The position numbers were made by a program, and so were the translations under genes. 64,000 nt of DNA from Hyphomicrobiales bacterium (GTDB lineage Bacteria; Pseudomonadota; Alphaproteobacteria; Rhizobiales; Rhizobiaceae): contig UEGR01000021.1 of NCBI GenBank assembly GCA_900465685.1, positions 36,302 to 100,301 of the forward strand, given 5' to 3'. Below are positions 1 through 8,783 of the stretch, piece after piece. How positions within the stretch are numbered: the stretch's first letter is position 1; each line of letters starts with the position of its first letter. The notes beneath the pieces are model-generated. The model had not been told where the DNA came from, did not search any database, and saw nothing but the letters and a program-made list of their open reading frames with translations.

Positions 1-618
1 TTCCGTCTTGCCACCTATGCCATGTGGTGGATCAAGGCTTCGATCCAGGAATATATCCTGCGCTCGTGGAGCCTTGTGAAGATGGGCACGACTGCCAACC
101 AGAAGCGCCTGTTCTTCAATCTGCGTAAGATGAAGAGCAAGATTCAGGCGCTCGACGATGGTGATCTCAGGCCGGATCAGGTCAAGCAGATCGCGACCAA
201 GCTGAATGTCAGCGAAGACGAGGTGGTTTCCATGAACCGCCGTCTGTCGGGTGACGCCTCGCTCAATGCGCCCCTGCGTGCAAGCGAAGGTGAATCCGGA
301 GAATGGCAGGACTGGCTGGTCGATGACAGCAACAGCCAGGAACAGGTTCTGATCGAACAGGACGAGCTGGAAAACCGCCGCTCGATGCTTGAACAGGCCA
401 TGGACACGCTGAATGATCGCGAGCGTCGTATCTTCGAAGCACGCCGCCTTTCGGACGATCCAATGACGCTGGAAGATCTGTCCAGTGAATTCGGCATCAG
501 CCGCGAACGCGTGCGCCAGATCGAAGTGCGTGCCTTTGAAAAGGTGCAGGCTGCCGTCAAGGCTGCTGCATTCAAGCAGCAAAAGGCGCTGAACCACGTC
601 GAACCCGCTCACGCATAA
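1..618 (+). CDS. rpoH: RNA polymerase sigma-32 factor RpoH, C-terminal part
   Basis: This is the 3' end of a heat-shock sigma factor gene that runs off the left edge; 205 residues are visible, open from base 1. It begins in sigma region 2 (AMWWIKASIQEYILRSWSLVK, the -10 recognition and melting helix). The RpoH box QKRLFFNLRKMK, typical of sigma-32 proteins, follows. It ends in a region 4 helix-turn-helix (LSSEFGISRERVRQIEVRAFEK) that reads the -35 element. RpoH directs RNA polymerase to heat-shock promoters for chaperones and proteases. Alphaproteobacteria often carry two rpoH copies, and I cannot tell which one this is. A palindromic repeat follows the stop codon directly. Confidence 0.95.
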   Translation, partial: FRLATYAMWWIKASIQEYILRSWSLVKMGTTANQKRLFFNLRKMKSKIQALDDGDLRPDQVKQIATKLNVSEDEVVSMNRRLSGDASLNAPLRASEGESGEWQDWLVDDSNSQEQVLIEQDELENRRSMLEQAMDTLNDRERRIFEARRLSDDPMTLEDLSSEFGISRERVRQIEVRAFEKVQAAVKAAAFKQQKALNHVEPAHA

Positions 619-665
619 AAGCGCATCCCGAAAAGTGTGAAGCGGTTTTCGGGTAAGATGCGCTT
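619..665. repeat. RIME-like intergenic palindrome, copy 1
   Basis: Arms gcgcatcccgaaaa and ttttcgggtaagatgcgc enclose a short loop (gtgtgaagcgg). The same core, with a CCGAAAA arm and a TTTTCGG arm around a GTGTGAA/AAGCGG loop, recurs near 6558, 8737 and 39596. Placed immediately after rpoH, it may act as a transcript 3' end. A second hairpin (tctgccgcag / ctgcggcaga, 698-732) follows. Confidence 0.7.
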
Positions 666-749
666 TGATGCAAAAGAATAGAGTGATTGAACTGTTTTCT
701 GCCGCAGGATGCGTGAAGCGCCCTGCGGCAGACTTGTTTCTGGACGCGG

Positions 750-1178
750 CTATTCCACCGCCTCCATCGTTGCGAGCGCAAATCCCTCATCGATCCAGCC
801 GGTTATCCCACCAGCCATGATCTTGACCGGTCTACCAAGGTCGGCAAGCCGCAGAGCGCCACGCGCTGCGCCATTACAATGCGGCCCCGCGCAATAGGTG
901 ACAAACACCGTCTCTTGCGGCCAATCCGCCATTTTCGAACCGATGATCTTGCCATGCGGCAGATTGATCGCGCCCGGAATATGGCCTTTTGCAAACAGGC
1001 TCGGGCCGCGCACATCGAGAAGCACGAAATCGACACCCTTCGAAAGCGCATCGTGTACATCCCAGCAATCCGTCTCGAAGGCGAATTGTGCTGCAAAATG
1101 TTCCCGTGCCAAAGCACTTGGCGCGGCTTCTATGGCAGTCACAGCGGATTTGGCCGCAGTCTTCATAGCAATGGTCAT
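750..1178 (-). CDS. Rhodanese-like domain protein
   Basis: Single-domain rhodanese homologue of 142 residues, probably a sulfurtransferase or sulfane-sulfur carrier in the cytoplasm. The signature LLDVRGPSLFAKGHIPGAIN and the active-site loop YCAGPHCNGA with a catalytic cysteine are intact. The loop is longer than in simple thiosulfate sulfurtransferases. The start at 1178 is chosen because AGGAG lies six bases upstream; an upstream in-frame ATG at 1250 has no such site. It is transcribed divergently from the AraC-family gene ftrA, 86 bp away. This head-to-head pair recurs in related genomes and suggests FtrA controls it. The physiological substrate is not apparent. Confidence 0.85.
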   Translation of the reverse strand: MTIAMKTAAKSAVTAIEAAPSALAREHFAAQFAFETDCWDVHDALSKGVDFVLLDVRGPSLFAKGHIPGAINLPHGKIIGSKMADWPQETVFVTYCAGPHCNGAARGALRLADLGRPVKIMAGGITGWIDEGFALATMEAVE

Positions 1179-1264
1179 GGCGATCTCCTGTTGTGTTCGC
1201 CATTCTTTTCGCTCGAACAACTGCCCGCTTGCAATTGGCGCGATTGACAATATACGTAAAGATC

Positions 1265-2269
1265 ATGACAAGCCTGAAGCCACAACTCACCGGCCCGTTG
1301 GTCGTCGCCCTTCTCTATGATGGTCTCTGCACATTCGAATTCGGCATCGTCGCCGAAATCTTCGGCCTGCCGCGCCCGGAAATGGGGGCGGACTGGTATC
1401 GCTTTGCCAGTTGCCCGATTGAGGACGGCCCATTGCGCGCGCATGGCGGTTTCGTCATTACCCCGGACCATGGGCCGGAACTGATTGACGAGGCCGACAT
1501 CATCATCGTGCCCGGTTGGAAAGGCGCAGATATTCCCGTGCCCGAGGCGATCTGCGAAAGACTGCGGAACGCACATCAACGGGGTGCGCGGCTGGCTTCA
1601 ATCTGTTCCGGCGCATTTGTACTGGCGGCGACGGATCTGCTTGACGGCGGTGAAGCCACGACCCATTGGCGCTATGCGCAAGCCTTGCGCGACAGACACC
1701 CGAGTATTGCAGTCGATGATGCATCGCTCTATCGCGAGCACGACCGCATTTTGACCTCTGCCGGAAGTGCCGCCGGAATGGACCTACTGATCGAAATCGT
1801 GCGGCAGGACTTTGGGCCTGTGGCTGCCAATTCCGTCGCCCGCCGTCTGGTCATGCCAGCCCATCGCACAGGCGGACAGGCACAGTTTCTGGAAAGACCG
1901 GTCGCCAAACGCGAAGGCACCGAAATCAGCCCCCTCCTCGACCGGATCAGGAGCAATCTCGCCTCGGAATGGACCATCGAACGGATGGCCAGCGAATGCC
2001 GTATGAGCGCCCGCACTTTTCTGCGGCGCTTTGCAGAGGCGACCGCCACCACACCCGGCGACTGGCTGGTTGCCGAACGGGTGACGACCGCCAAGCAACT
2101 GCTCTGCCAGAGTCCGGCCAGCATCGACGATATCGCCGCTTCCGTGGGCTTTGGGAGCGCCTACACGCTGCGTCACCATTTCCGGCAGAAGATCGGGATC
2201 AGCCCTGCGGAGTATCGCAGACGCTTCCTCGCGGAACCGTCATCCAACCGCAATAAAAGCTTCAAATAA
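1265..2269 (+). CDS. ftrA: AraC/GlxA-family transcriptional regulator FtrA
   Basis: DNA-binding regulator of 334 residues. The N-terminal half (about 10-185) is a DJ-1/PfpI-like domain with the nucleophile-elbow motif ASICSGAFVLA. The C-terminal part (about 230-325) carries two AraC helix-turn-helix units, ending in the signature IAASVGFGSAYTLRHHFRQKIGISPAEYR. GlxA-type regulators usually sense small metabolites through the N-terminal domain. The start at 1265 follows a weak taaagatc site; a longer frame from 1193 would overlap the promoter of the divergent rhodanese gene and is less likely. Assignment to FtrA rests on family features plus the rhodanese neighbour; the ligand is unknown. Confidence 0.8.
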   Translation: MTSLKPQLTGPLVVALLYDGLCTFEFGIVAEIFGLPRPEMGADWYRFASCPIEDGPLRAHGGFVITPDHGPELIDEADIIIVPGWKGADIPVPEAICERLRNAHQRGARLASICSGAFVLAATDLLDGGEATTHWRYAQALRDRHPSIAVDDASLYREHDRILTSAGSAAGMDLLIEIVRQDFGPVAANSVARRLVMPAHRTGGQAQFLERPVAKREGTEISPLLDRIRSNLASEWTIERMASECRMSARTFLRRFAEATATTPGDWLVAERVTTAKQLLCQSPASIDDIAASVGFGSAYTLRHHFRQKIGISPAEYRRRFLAEPSSNRNKSFK

Positions 2270-2327
2270 CTGCAATGGAAGGCCTTTAGGCACAAAGCGT
2301 GTTTCACCGATGCCTAAAGGACATCCC

Positions 2328-2936
2328 ATGAAAAAGCTCCTGCTTGCCGCAGCCCTCGCCTTGACCGCTGCCACTGCCGCATCTGCTTCCGACTATGTTT
2401 CCTATCTCGACTATCCGCAGAAGGAACAGGACGGGAAGGAATTCTTCACGGCCATCGAAATCCCACAGGGCAGCTTCACCAAATACGAAATCGACGACAA
2501 GACCGGCCATATCGTTGTCGACCGCTATCAGTCGATGCCGGTCATCTACCCGGCCAATTACGGTTCGATCACCAGCACAGTGGCTGGCGACGGCGACCCG
2601 CTCGACGCGCTTGTTTACACGCGCGAGCCGATCGTACCGGGCGCCATCATCAAGGTTCGCCCGATTGGCGTTCTCAAGATGATCGACGGCGGTGAAAAGG
2701 ACGACAAGATCGTGGCCGTTCCGACCTCGAAGATCGATCCGACCTACGACGATATCAAGGAAATCACCGACCTGCCGAAGATCGAGCAGCAGCGTCTGGA
2801 AGCTTTCTTCCGCGTTTACAAGCAACTGCCGGAAGGCCGCAAGGCCGTGGAACTCGGTGGCTTCGATACGGCTGAAGCCGCACAGAATGAAGTTGCCGGA
2901 GCCATCAAGGCTTTCGCGGAAAAGAACAAGAAATAA
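2328..2936 (+). CDS. ppa: Inorganic pyrophosphatase (family I) with a signal peptide
   Basis: Family I soluble pyrophosphatase hydrolysing diphosphate to two phosphates with Mg2+. The catalytic signature DGDPLDALV and the upstream segment KYEIDDKTGHIVVDRY are present. Unlike ordinary cytosolic Ppa, the protein opens with a classical Sec signal, MKKLLLAAALALTAATAASA, with likely cleavage after ASA, so it should act in the periplasm. Length is 202 residues, about 180 after processing, normal for the family. The start at 2328 follows TAAAGGA; an in-frame ATG at 2310 is possible but would spoil the signal. It is monocistronic and convergent with the next gene. Confidence 0.9.
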   Translation: MKKLLLAAALALTAATAASASDYVSYLDYPQKEQDGKEFFTAIEIPQGSFTKYEIDDKTGHIVVDRYQSMPVIYPANYGSITSTVAGDGDPLDALVYTREPIVPGAIIKVRPIGVLKMIDGGEKDDKIVAVPTSKIDPTYDDIKEITDLPKIEQQRLEAFFRVYKQLPEGRKAVELGGFDTAEAAQNEVAGAIKAFAEKNKK

Positions 2937-2948
2937 GCAGATATTTTC

Positions 2949-2989
2949 TAGAGCGGTTCCGGTTAAAACGGAATCCTGGAACCGCTCTA
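2949..2989. repeat. Perfect 12-bp inverted repeat after ppa
   Basis: Arms tagagcggttcc and ggaaccgctcta are separated by 17 bases. A degenerate relative of the other palindromic repeats (cgcatcgcaagagcttcaggatgcg) follows at about 3055-3080. The arrangement looks like a mosaic of short palindromic units placed between ppa and its terminator. Confidence 0.55.
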
Positions 2990-3093
2990 TCTACTTGTTT
3001 TTACGCATTGTCCTACGCAAAACCGCTACGCACTTTTGCTGGAAATGCTCCAGGCGCATCGCAAGAGCTTCAGGATGCGTTTCATCTGCAAAC

Positions 3094-3121
3094 AAAAAGG
3101 CCGCTCAACGCGGCCTTTTTC
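3094..3121. terminator. Bidirectional rho-independent terminator (ppa / hypothetical)
   Basis: Hairpin aaaaaggccgc-tcaac-gcggccttttt gives a GC-rich stem with T-runs on both strands. It lies between the convergent ppa (+) and the hypothetical gene (-) that ends at 3140. Confidence 0.85.
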
Positions 3122-3139
3122 ATTCTGCTGTAGGGCGCT

Positions 3140-4603
3140 TTAGTTGGCGCCCAGAACGTCGGTGAAGGCCTTCTCGCCCGGCACACCCTTTTCAAGGCTG
3201 ATCAGCGCGCGGCGACCGTTGCGATAGGATACCGGAATATCAATCCATTGCAGACGGCGCATCAGCGACAGGTTGGTGTCCTGCGCAGTGCGGGCGTCGT
3301 TGAGCCAGATGATGAAGAAATTATCCGCGATCTTGGACGGAACCGCGATCAGCGGGTTGCCCGCCGCCTGTTCCGTATCCTTGAAGGTGATGCGCTGGAC
3401 ATTGTCGATTGCGCCGCCGGAGAAACCATCCGGAACGGTGAACACCATTTCAATCAAATGGCTGGCCGGAATAGACTGATCCGTATTCTTCCGGATGGTC
3501 ATTTTCAGCTGAACATTGCTCGTCGGCATTGTCACCGTGCCACGCACCGCCGGTTCTTCCGGCTGTCCGTCACCCGGGCTTTCCTGAATAACCGACCAGA
3601 CGACATTGCCCTTTTCCACGGAACCGGATTCGGTGCTGCCGCGCTCTTCATAGAGCAGCGCCTGCTGACCGACAGCCACAGCCTGCTGCGCAGCTGGCGT
3701 CTGTTCGCTTGGCGTCGCCGGAGTGCCAGCTTGCGAACCAGCCGGAGAACCGGATGGCGTTGAAGCTGCCGTGGACTTGCCTTCGCCGAGGCCAGCCGCA
3801 CCGCCAGCCGGGCCTTCATCGGTCTCGCTGCCATCCGGCATCAAACGTTGGGTGAGCTTCTGCTCGCCAGCTGGTTGCTGCGGCTGCTGTTCAGGTGTCG
3901 GCGTGGTTTCATTATCTGCCGTATGGCTGTCAGCAGGAGGTGGCGTCGCAGTGCTGTCACCACCGCTGGCAGCCGGGGTCGACGGCGCATCATTGCGCCC
4001 GAGGCTCGATGCGAGTTCCTGAAGCTTGTCCTTGTTGGCCCACACGCCATAACCAGCACCGCCCAGAACGAGTACGGCGATGAGACCGGCAATCAGGCCC
4101 TTATAGGAGCGCTTTTCCTTGACGGCACTGCGCTCGATATATTCGCTGCGGCGTGCTTGGGCCTTTTCCTTGGCGCGGTCGATTTTCCAGTCGCCGCTGC
4201 GTTCCGCGCTGAAAGACGCATCTTCATCATGCTCGGACGCCCGCGTTTGGCGCTCTGCAGCCGGCGCAGCGGAAAAAGCGCTGTCGTCATCGTCTTCATG
4301 ATGCGCACGCGACGCGCTTACACCCTGATTCGCTTCCTGCAGGAAATCCTCAAGCGCATCATTGACCGGATCTGGGGCTGCTGCGGCTGCTGCGGCAGGA
4401 GGCGCATAAAAAGCTTCGACTTCGGCAATCGCATCTTCAAGAATGTTGCGCTGGCGTACCGCCACAGCCTGCGAGGCGTTTGCCGTCACAAGCTTCTGCT
4501 CGATCGTTGCGCGCGCCTTCGCGTAAACGCGCTGGCGCAATTCAGGCGATTTGTCCGCCTGCGCATCGATCGTCTTTTTCAGTACAGCTACAAAATCCGC
4601 CAT
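3140..4603 (-). CDS. Large single-pass membrane hypothetical protein
   Basis: Conserved-looking but unassigned protein of 487 residues. Residues 1-70 form a helical N-terminal module (MADFVAVLKKTIDAQADKSP, rich in A, Q and E). An acidic, low-complexity stretch with DEDD and AAAA runs follows. A basic segment precedes one transmembrane helix at about 167-189 (GLIAGLIAVLVLGGAGYGVW). Beyond it lies a P/T/S/G/Q-rich linker of about 120 residues, then a compact C-terminal domain (about 330-487) with no motif I recognise. The topology suggests a cytoplasmic N-terminus and a periplasmic C-terminal domain on a flexible stalk. It is monocistronic. I would not assign a function. Confidence 0.75.
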   Translation of the reverse strand: MADFVAVLKKTIDAQADKSPELRQRVYAKARATIEQKLVTANASQAVAVRQRNILEDAIAEVEAFYAPPAAAAAAAPDPVNDALEDFLQEANQGVSASRAHHEDDDDSAFSAAPAAERQTRASEHDEDASFSAERSGDWKIDRAKEKAQARRSEYIERSAVKEKRSYKGLIAGLIAVLVLGGAGYGVWANKDKLQELASSLGRNDAPSTPAASGGDSTATPPPADSHTADNETTPTPEQQPQQPAGEQKLTQRLMPDGSETDEGPAGGAAGLGEGKSTAASTPSGSPAGSQAGTPATPSEQTPAAQQAVAVGQQALLYEERGSTESGSVEKGNVVWSVIQESPGDGQPEEPAVRGTVTMPTSNVQLKMTIRKNTDQSIPASHLIEMVFTVPDGFSGGAIDNVQRITFKDTEQAAGNPLIAVPSKIADNFFIIWLNDARTAQDTNLSLMRRLQWIDIPVSYRNGRRALISLEKGVPGEKAFTDVLGAN

Positions 4604-4823
4604 TCCGTCTTACCCGGTTTATTGCCCGTTCAGATACCACAAGCACTGGATGCAATTAAATGTCCCAATAATCACAATAATCAAGGGAAAGCAAAGTGTC
4701 TGGCAGTAATTAAGCGAAGCTTTTCAAAACGATGAGGCGAAATAGCGGCAGATTTGACAAAGCTTCGAGCATTTTCTGGCCAATCTGAACCACCGGACAC
4801 CGCTACAACGCTTAAAAACTGAA

Positions 4824-4860
4824 AACCCGAAGCAGTTTATGCAAAACTGCTTCGGGTTGA
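4824..4860 (-). terminator. Rho-independent terminator of purA
   Basis: Long perfect stem aacccgaagcagttt / aaactgcttcgggtt around a small loop, lying 25 bp past the purA stop. On the minus strand it is followed by a T-rich run (ttttcagttttt). Its CGAAGCAG arms also resemble the dispersed palindromes elsewhere in the window. Confidence 0.8.
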
Positions 4861-4883
4861 TCAATAGCGCAACCTTGAAAAGA

Positions 4884-6173
4884 TCAATCCTGGAACGGAT
4901 CGGTGACCAGGATGGTATCCTCGCGTTCCGGGCTGGTGGACAGCATAGCCACCGGAGCGCCGATCAGTTCTTCGATGTGGCGAACATATTTGACAGCCTG
5001 CGCTGGCAGATCGTTCCACGAACGGGCACCTGCCGTCGTTTCCGACCAGCCCGGCAGCGTTTCATAGATCGGCTTTACGCGAGCCTGCGCGCCCATGGAG
5101 GACGGCAGATAGTCGATGCGCTTGCCATCGAGTTCATAGGCAACACAGATCTTGATTTCGTCCAGACCGTCGAGAACATCGAGCTTGGTCAGCGCGATGC
5201 CGGTGATGCCGGAAGTGCGAACCGTCTGACGCACGATCACGGCATCGAACCAGCCGCAGCGGCGCTTTCGGCCCGTCACCACGCCGAATTCATGGCCCTT
5301 GGTGCCGAGGAATTCGCCGATTTCATCATGGAGTTCCGTCGGGAACGGACCTTCGCCAACGCGGGTCGTGTAAGCCTTGGTGATGCCCAGCACATAGCCG
5401 ATCGCCGTCGGGCCGAGACCCGAACCGGCAGCAGCCTGACCGGCGACGGTGTTGGACGAGGTCACGAACGGATAGGTGCCGTGGTCGTTGTCGAGCAGTG
5501 CGCCCTGTGCGCCTTCGAACAGGATGCGGTCGCCAGCCTTGCGGCGCTCGTCGAGCACGCGCCAGACCTGATCGATATAAGGCAGGATTTCATGGGCAAC
5601 CGAGGTCAGTTCCTTGAGGATCGTCTCAACGGCGATTTCTTCAAGACCCATGCCGCGGCGCAGCAGATTGTGGTGCGACAGCAGGCGCTCAACCTTTGGC
5701 TCCAGCGTTTCTGGCTCGGCCAGATCGATGACGCGGATGGCGCGACGGCCGACCTTGTCTTCGTAAGCAGGGCCGATACCGCGCTTGGTGGTGCCGATCT
5801 TGAGGCCCGAATTGGAGCCTTCGCGCATGGCGTCGAGATCGCGGTGGATCGACAGAATGAGCGGTGCATTTTCGGCAATGCGCAGCACGTCCGGAGAAAT
5901 CTCAATGCCCTGCGCGCGAAGCTTAGCGACTTCAGAGACGAAATGATGCGGATCGACCACGACGCCATTACCGATGACGCTGAGCTTGCCGCGCACCAGA
6001 CCGGAAGGCAGCAGCGAAAGCTTGTAGCTGACGCCATCGATAACAAGCGTATGACCGGCATTATGACCGCCCTGATAGCGCACGATGACATCGGCGCGTT
6101 CGGACAGCCAGTCCACGATCTTACCCTTGCCCTCGTCGCCCCATTGCGACCCGACGACAACCACATTTGCCAT
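4884..6173 (-). CDS. purA: Adenylosuccinate synthetase PurA
   Basis: Joins IMP and aspartate using GTP to make adenylosuccinate, the first committed step of AMP synthesis. Length is 429 residues, standard for bacteria. The GTP-binding loop [11 protein letters not shown] at residues 8-18, the catalytic histidine motif GGHNAGHT, the [14 protein letters not shown] segment and the C-terminal [10 protein letters not shown] signature are all present. The start at 6173 is preceded by GAGGAG nine bases upstream. It stands alone, followed by a strong terminator. The upstream gap of about 430 bp is filled with repeats. Confidence 0.97.
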   Translation of the reverse strand: MANVVVVGSQWGDEGKGKIVDWLSERADVIVRYQGGHNAGHTLVIDGVSYKLSLLPSGLVRGKLSVIGNGVVVDPHHFVSEVAKLRAQGIEISPDVLRIAENAPLILSIHRDLDAMREGSNSGLKIGTTKRGIGPAYEDKVGRRAIRVIDLAEPETLEPKVERLLSHHNLLRRGMGLEEIAVETILKELTSVAHEILPYIDQVWRVLDERRKAGDRILFEGAQGALLDNDHGTYPFVTSSNTVAGQAAAGSGLGPTAIGYVLGITKAYTTRVGEGPFPTELHDEIGEFLGTKGHEFGVVTGRKRRCGWFDAVIVRQTVRTSGITGIALTKLDVLDGLDEIKICVAYELDGKRIDYLPSSMGAQARVKPIYETLPGWSETTAGARSWNDLPAQAVKYVRHIEELIGAPVAMLSTSPEREDTILVTDPFQD

Positions 6174-6376
6174 TTAAGAAAACTCCTCGGTCGGCATTAC
6201 AGCCGTTGATAGCCCAAGGATCGCAAGCTTCCCCGAAAGGTTCACGGGGTGCTGATCCCTCGTCTCTATACAGACTGAATCCCGCTTACGCGACTCTTTC
6301 GTGCAAAAAAATCACGATTTTTGAGAACACGGTGGACAGAAGAGGCGCTTAGGTCGCTTGAGATTCCGTTTATGAC

Positions 6377-6545
6377 GAGGCGAAAATGGTGGGATTTGAG
6401 AACCGGAGCGGAATGTACTTCCATGCATAGTCCCGAAAAGTTGCAGACTTTTCGGATAAGACTATGCGTAAAAGAGAACGACATGAGCACCGGAAGCGAA
6501 AAAGTCACGCCATTTGCAGACCGTCAGAAGCGGAATATCTGCGAG
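6377..6545. repeat. Long palindromic repeat (family 2, copy 1) carrying a nested palindrome
   Basis: Outer element: left arm cgaaaatggtgggatttgag and accggagcggaatgtactt, right arm acatgagcaccggaagcg then cacgccatttgcag. It matches the copy at 63314-63416 almost throughout. Here the loop between gtactt (ending 6420) and acatgagcac (from 6481) is 60 bases instead of 5. That extra DNA is itself a RIME-like palindrome (gcatagtcccgaaaag / cttttcggataagactatgc, 6425-6468). This fills most of the 430-bp gap between purA and the GNAT gene. Confidence 0.7.
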
Positions 6546-6557
6546 TTTTTTTCCCAC

Positions 6558-6600
6558 GCACATCCAATCCGAAAACCGGTTCCCACTTTTCGGGATGTGC
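6558..6600. repeat. RIME-like palindrome, copy 2
   Basis: gcacatccaatccgaaaa and cttttcgggatgtgc enclose ccggttccca. It starts one base beyond the GNAT stop codon, so it probably also forms the 3' end of that transcript. The core matches copies at 619 and 8737. Confidence 0.7.
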
Positions 6601-6601
6601 T

Positions 6602-7111
6602 CTATCCCGCGCGAACCATATAGATGGCATCATCCGAATAGCTTTTCAGCTTTTCTTCCAGTGCGGGCAGGTCGCGGGAGACGAAGCCCTTCTTTTCCCA
6701 AAAACCTTCGGAATTATTCACGGCCACCAGTGACATGGTGAAAAAGCCGTCGGTCTCGGCCTGGGCAGCCATCAGTTCCAGTACGCGCGTGGCTGCACCT
6801 GCGGAGCGGGCAGCGGGCAAAAGCGCAATGTCGTGGATGTAATAGGTGCTGGTATCTTCCGGCAACTCGCCGAGAACGGAATTCAGCGCGGGAACTGTAT
6901 CGAGTTTCCAGGGATGGCTGATACCATAGCCCAGAATGTCATTGTCACGGGCATAAACGAAACATCCCGCCGGGTAGAGCTTGAAGCGGTCCCGGAAGAC
7001 CGCCTCATCCTCGAAAAAGTCGAGATGGACCACATTGGCTACCACAGTCACGCGCTCGATATCCTGCTCGTGCATGCGCCGCCATTCCGGCTGTGCCATC
7101 TCTTCAGTCAT
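6602..7111 (-). CDS. GNAT-family N-acetyltransferase
   Basis: Protein of 169 residues with a GNAT fold. The central acetyl-CoA region reads YYIHDIALLPAARSAGAATRVLELM, where the Q/RxxGxG/A loop is in the degenerate form RSAGAA. The late strand-helix SLVAVNNSEGFWEKKGFV is typical of the family. Substrate unknown. The gene starts four bases after the serA stop, with GGAGAA inside the end of serA, so it is almost certainly co-transcribed and translationally coupled with serA. An upstream in-frame ATG at 7141 lies inside serA and is less likely. Link to serine metabolism is inferred only from position. Confidence 0.8.
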   Translation of the reverse strand: MTEEMAQPEWRRMHEQDIERVTVVANVVHLDFFEDEAVFRDRFKLYPAGCFVYARDNDILGYGISHPWKLDTVPALNSVLGELPEDTSTYYIHDIALLPAARSAGAATRVLELMAAQAETDGFFTMSLVAVNNSEGFWEKKGFVSRDLPALEEKLKSYSDDAIYMVRAG

Positions 7112-7115
7112 GTTT

Positions 7116-8717
7116 TCAAACTTCTCCGACGTTAAACTCAAGCGGTGTTGCCGCCTTGATTGCCTCCTGAGCTATCAGTTCGTCAAGTGCTGCATGCGGA
7201 ATCTGTTCATCCACATAGAGCATGGCAATGGCGTCACCACCGGGATGGTCGCGTCCGAGCGAGAAATTTGCGATGTTGATATTGTGCTTGCCGCAGATCG
7301 TGCCGAGCAGGCCGATCATGCCCGGAACGTCCTTGTTGGTGACGTAGAGCATGTGCGGACCGACCTCGGCATCGAGGTTGATTCCCTTGATCTGGATGAA
7401 ACGCGGCTTGCCATCCGAGAAGCAGGTTCCGGCAATCGAGCGCTCGCGCAGCGTCGTGCGGACGGTCAGCTTGATATAGCCGTCAAAAATGCCGGACTTG
7501 TCGCGCCTTACTTCCGAAACGATGATGCCGCGTTCCTTCACCATGATCGGTGCCGAAACCATGTTGACGTCGGCAACCTGCGGGCGAATGAGACCAGCCA
7601 GAGCAGCACTCAAAAGCGCGCGCGTGTTCATGCCGGAGGTGGAGCCGTCGAACAGCACTTCCACTTCCTCGATCGGCTCATCGGTCACCTGACCGACAAA
7701 GGCACCGAGAACTTCCGCAAGCTTCACAAACGGGCGCAAACGCGGCGCTTCTTCAGCCGTGATCGACGGCATATTGATGGCGTTGGAAACCGCACCCTTG
7801 ACCAGATAGTCCGACATTTGTTCGGCCACCTGAAGCGCAACATTTTCCTGCGCTTCCGAGGTCGACGCACCCAGATGCGGCGTGCAAACGACATTCGGCA
7901 GGGAGAAAAGTTCATTCTCCGTCGCTGGCTCGACTTCGTAGACGTCGATACCGGCACCGGCCACATGGCCTGATTTCAGCGCGGCAATGAGGTCCTTTTC
8001 GACGATCAAACCGCCGCGGGCGCAATTGACGATGCGAACACCCGGCTTGGTCTTGGCGAGGCTTTCCGCATTGATGAGGTTGCGGGTCTTGTCGGTCAGC
8101 GGCGTGTGCAGCGTGATGAAGTCGGCGCGGGCGAGCAGCTCGTCCAGCTCCACTTTCTCCACGCCCAGTTCCTGTGCACGCGCTTCGGACAGGAACGGAT
8201 CGAAAGCAACAACATGCATCTTGAGGCCGATGCCACGCGTGGCGACAATCGAACCGATATTGCCGCAGCCCACGACGCCGAGCGTCTTGCCGGTGATTTC
8301 CACACCCATGAAGCGGTTCTTTTCCCACTTGCCTGCGCGGGTGGAAGCGTCTGCTTCCGGCAACTGACGCGCCACGGCGAACATCAGCGCAATGGCATGT
8401 TCTGCCGTGGTGATCGAATTGCCGAACGGCGTGTTCATCACGATGATACCGCGACGCGATGCAGCCGGAATATCGACATTGTCCACACCGATACCGGCGC
8501 GACCGACAACCTTGAGATTTTTGGCAGCAGCGATCAGCTTTTCCGTGACCTTGGTGGCCGAACGAATTGCCAGACCATCATACTGACCGATGACTTCGAG
8601 AAGCTTTTCCTTATCCTTGCCGAGATCGGGCAAGTAATCGACTTCAACACCGCGATCCTTGAAAATCTGGACGGCAGTGGGTGAAAGCTTATCGGATACG
8701 AGAACGCGAGGTGCCAT
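7116..8717 (-). CDS. serA: D-3-phosphoglycerate dehydrogenase SerA
   Basis: Oxidises 3-phosphoglycerate to 3-phosphohydroxypyruvate with NAD+, the first step of serine synthesis. Length is 533 residues, the long form with catalytic, NAD-binding, intervening and C-terminal ACT domains. Visible are the Rossmann motif GVVGCGNIGSIVATRG, the catalytic segments NCARGGLIVEKDL and TPHLGASTSEAQENVA, and a C-terminal ACT-type stretch (NKDVPGMIGLLGTICGKHNINIANF) expected to sense serine. The start at 8717 has a strong AGGAGG site. It lies downstream of serC, separated by a palindromic repeat, and the GNAT gene follows. Confidence 0.97.
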   Translation of the reverse strand: MAPRVLVSDKLSPTAVQIFKDRGVEVDYLPDLGKDKEKLLEVIGQYDGLAIRSATKVTEKLIAAAKNLKVVGRAGIGVDNVDIPAASRRGIIVMNTPFGNSITTAEHAIALMFAVARQLPEADASTRAGKWEKNRFMGVEITGKTLGVVGCGNIGSIVATRGIGLKMHVVAFDPFLSEARAQELGVEKVELDELLARADFITLHTPLTDKTRNLINAESLAKTKPGVRIVNCARGGLIVEKDLIAALKSGHVAGAGIDVYEVEPATENELFSLPNVVCTPHLGASTSEAQENVALQVAEQMSDYLVKGAVSNAINMPSITAEEAPRLRPFVKLAEVLGAFVGQVTDEPIEEVEVLFDGSTSGMNTRALLSAALAGLIRPQVADVNMVSAPIMVKERGIIVSEVRRDKSGIFDGYIKLTVRTTLRERSIAGTCFSDGKPRFIQIKGINLDAEVGPHMLYVTNKDVPGMIGLLGTICGKHNINIANFSLGRDHPGGDAIAMLYVDEQIPHAALDELIAQEAIKAATPLEFNVGEV

Positions 8718-8736
8718 TTGGGCCTCCTTTTGTTTT

Positions 8737-8783
8737 GAGCACATCTTGTCCGAAAGCCGTTTCACACTTTTCGGGATGTGCTC
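8737..8783. repeat. RIME-like palindrome, copy 3 (serC-serA gap)
   Basis: gagcacatcttgtccgaaag and cttttcgggatgtgctc flank ccgtttcaca. It lies between serC and serA on the minus strand and could attenuate or process the serC-serA transcript. The core matches copies at 619 and 6558. Confidence 0.7.

Noticed and set aside
4839..6209. 456-codon frame opposite purA
   Set aside because: A shadow of purA caused by GC-rich codon periodicity; it runs across the purA terminator hairpin.
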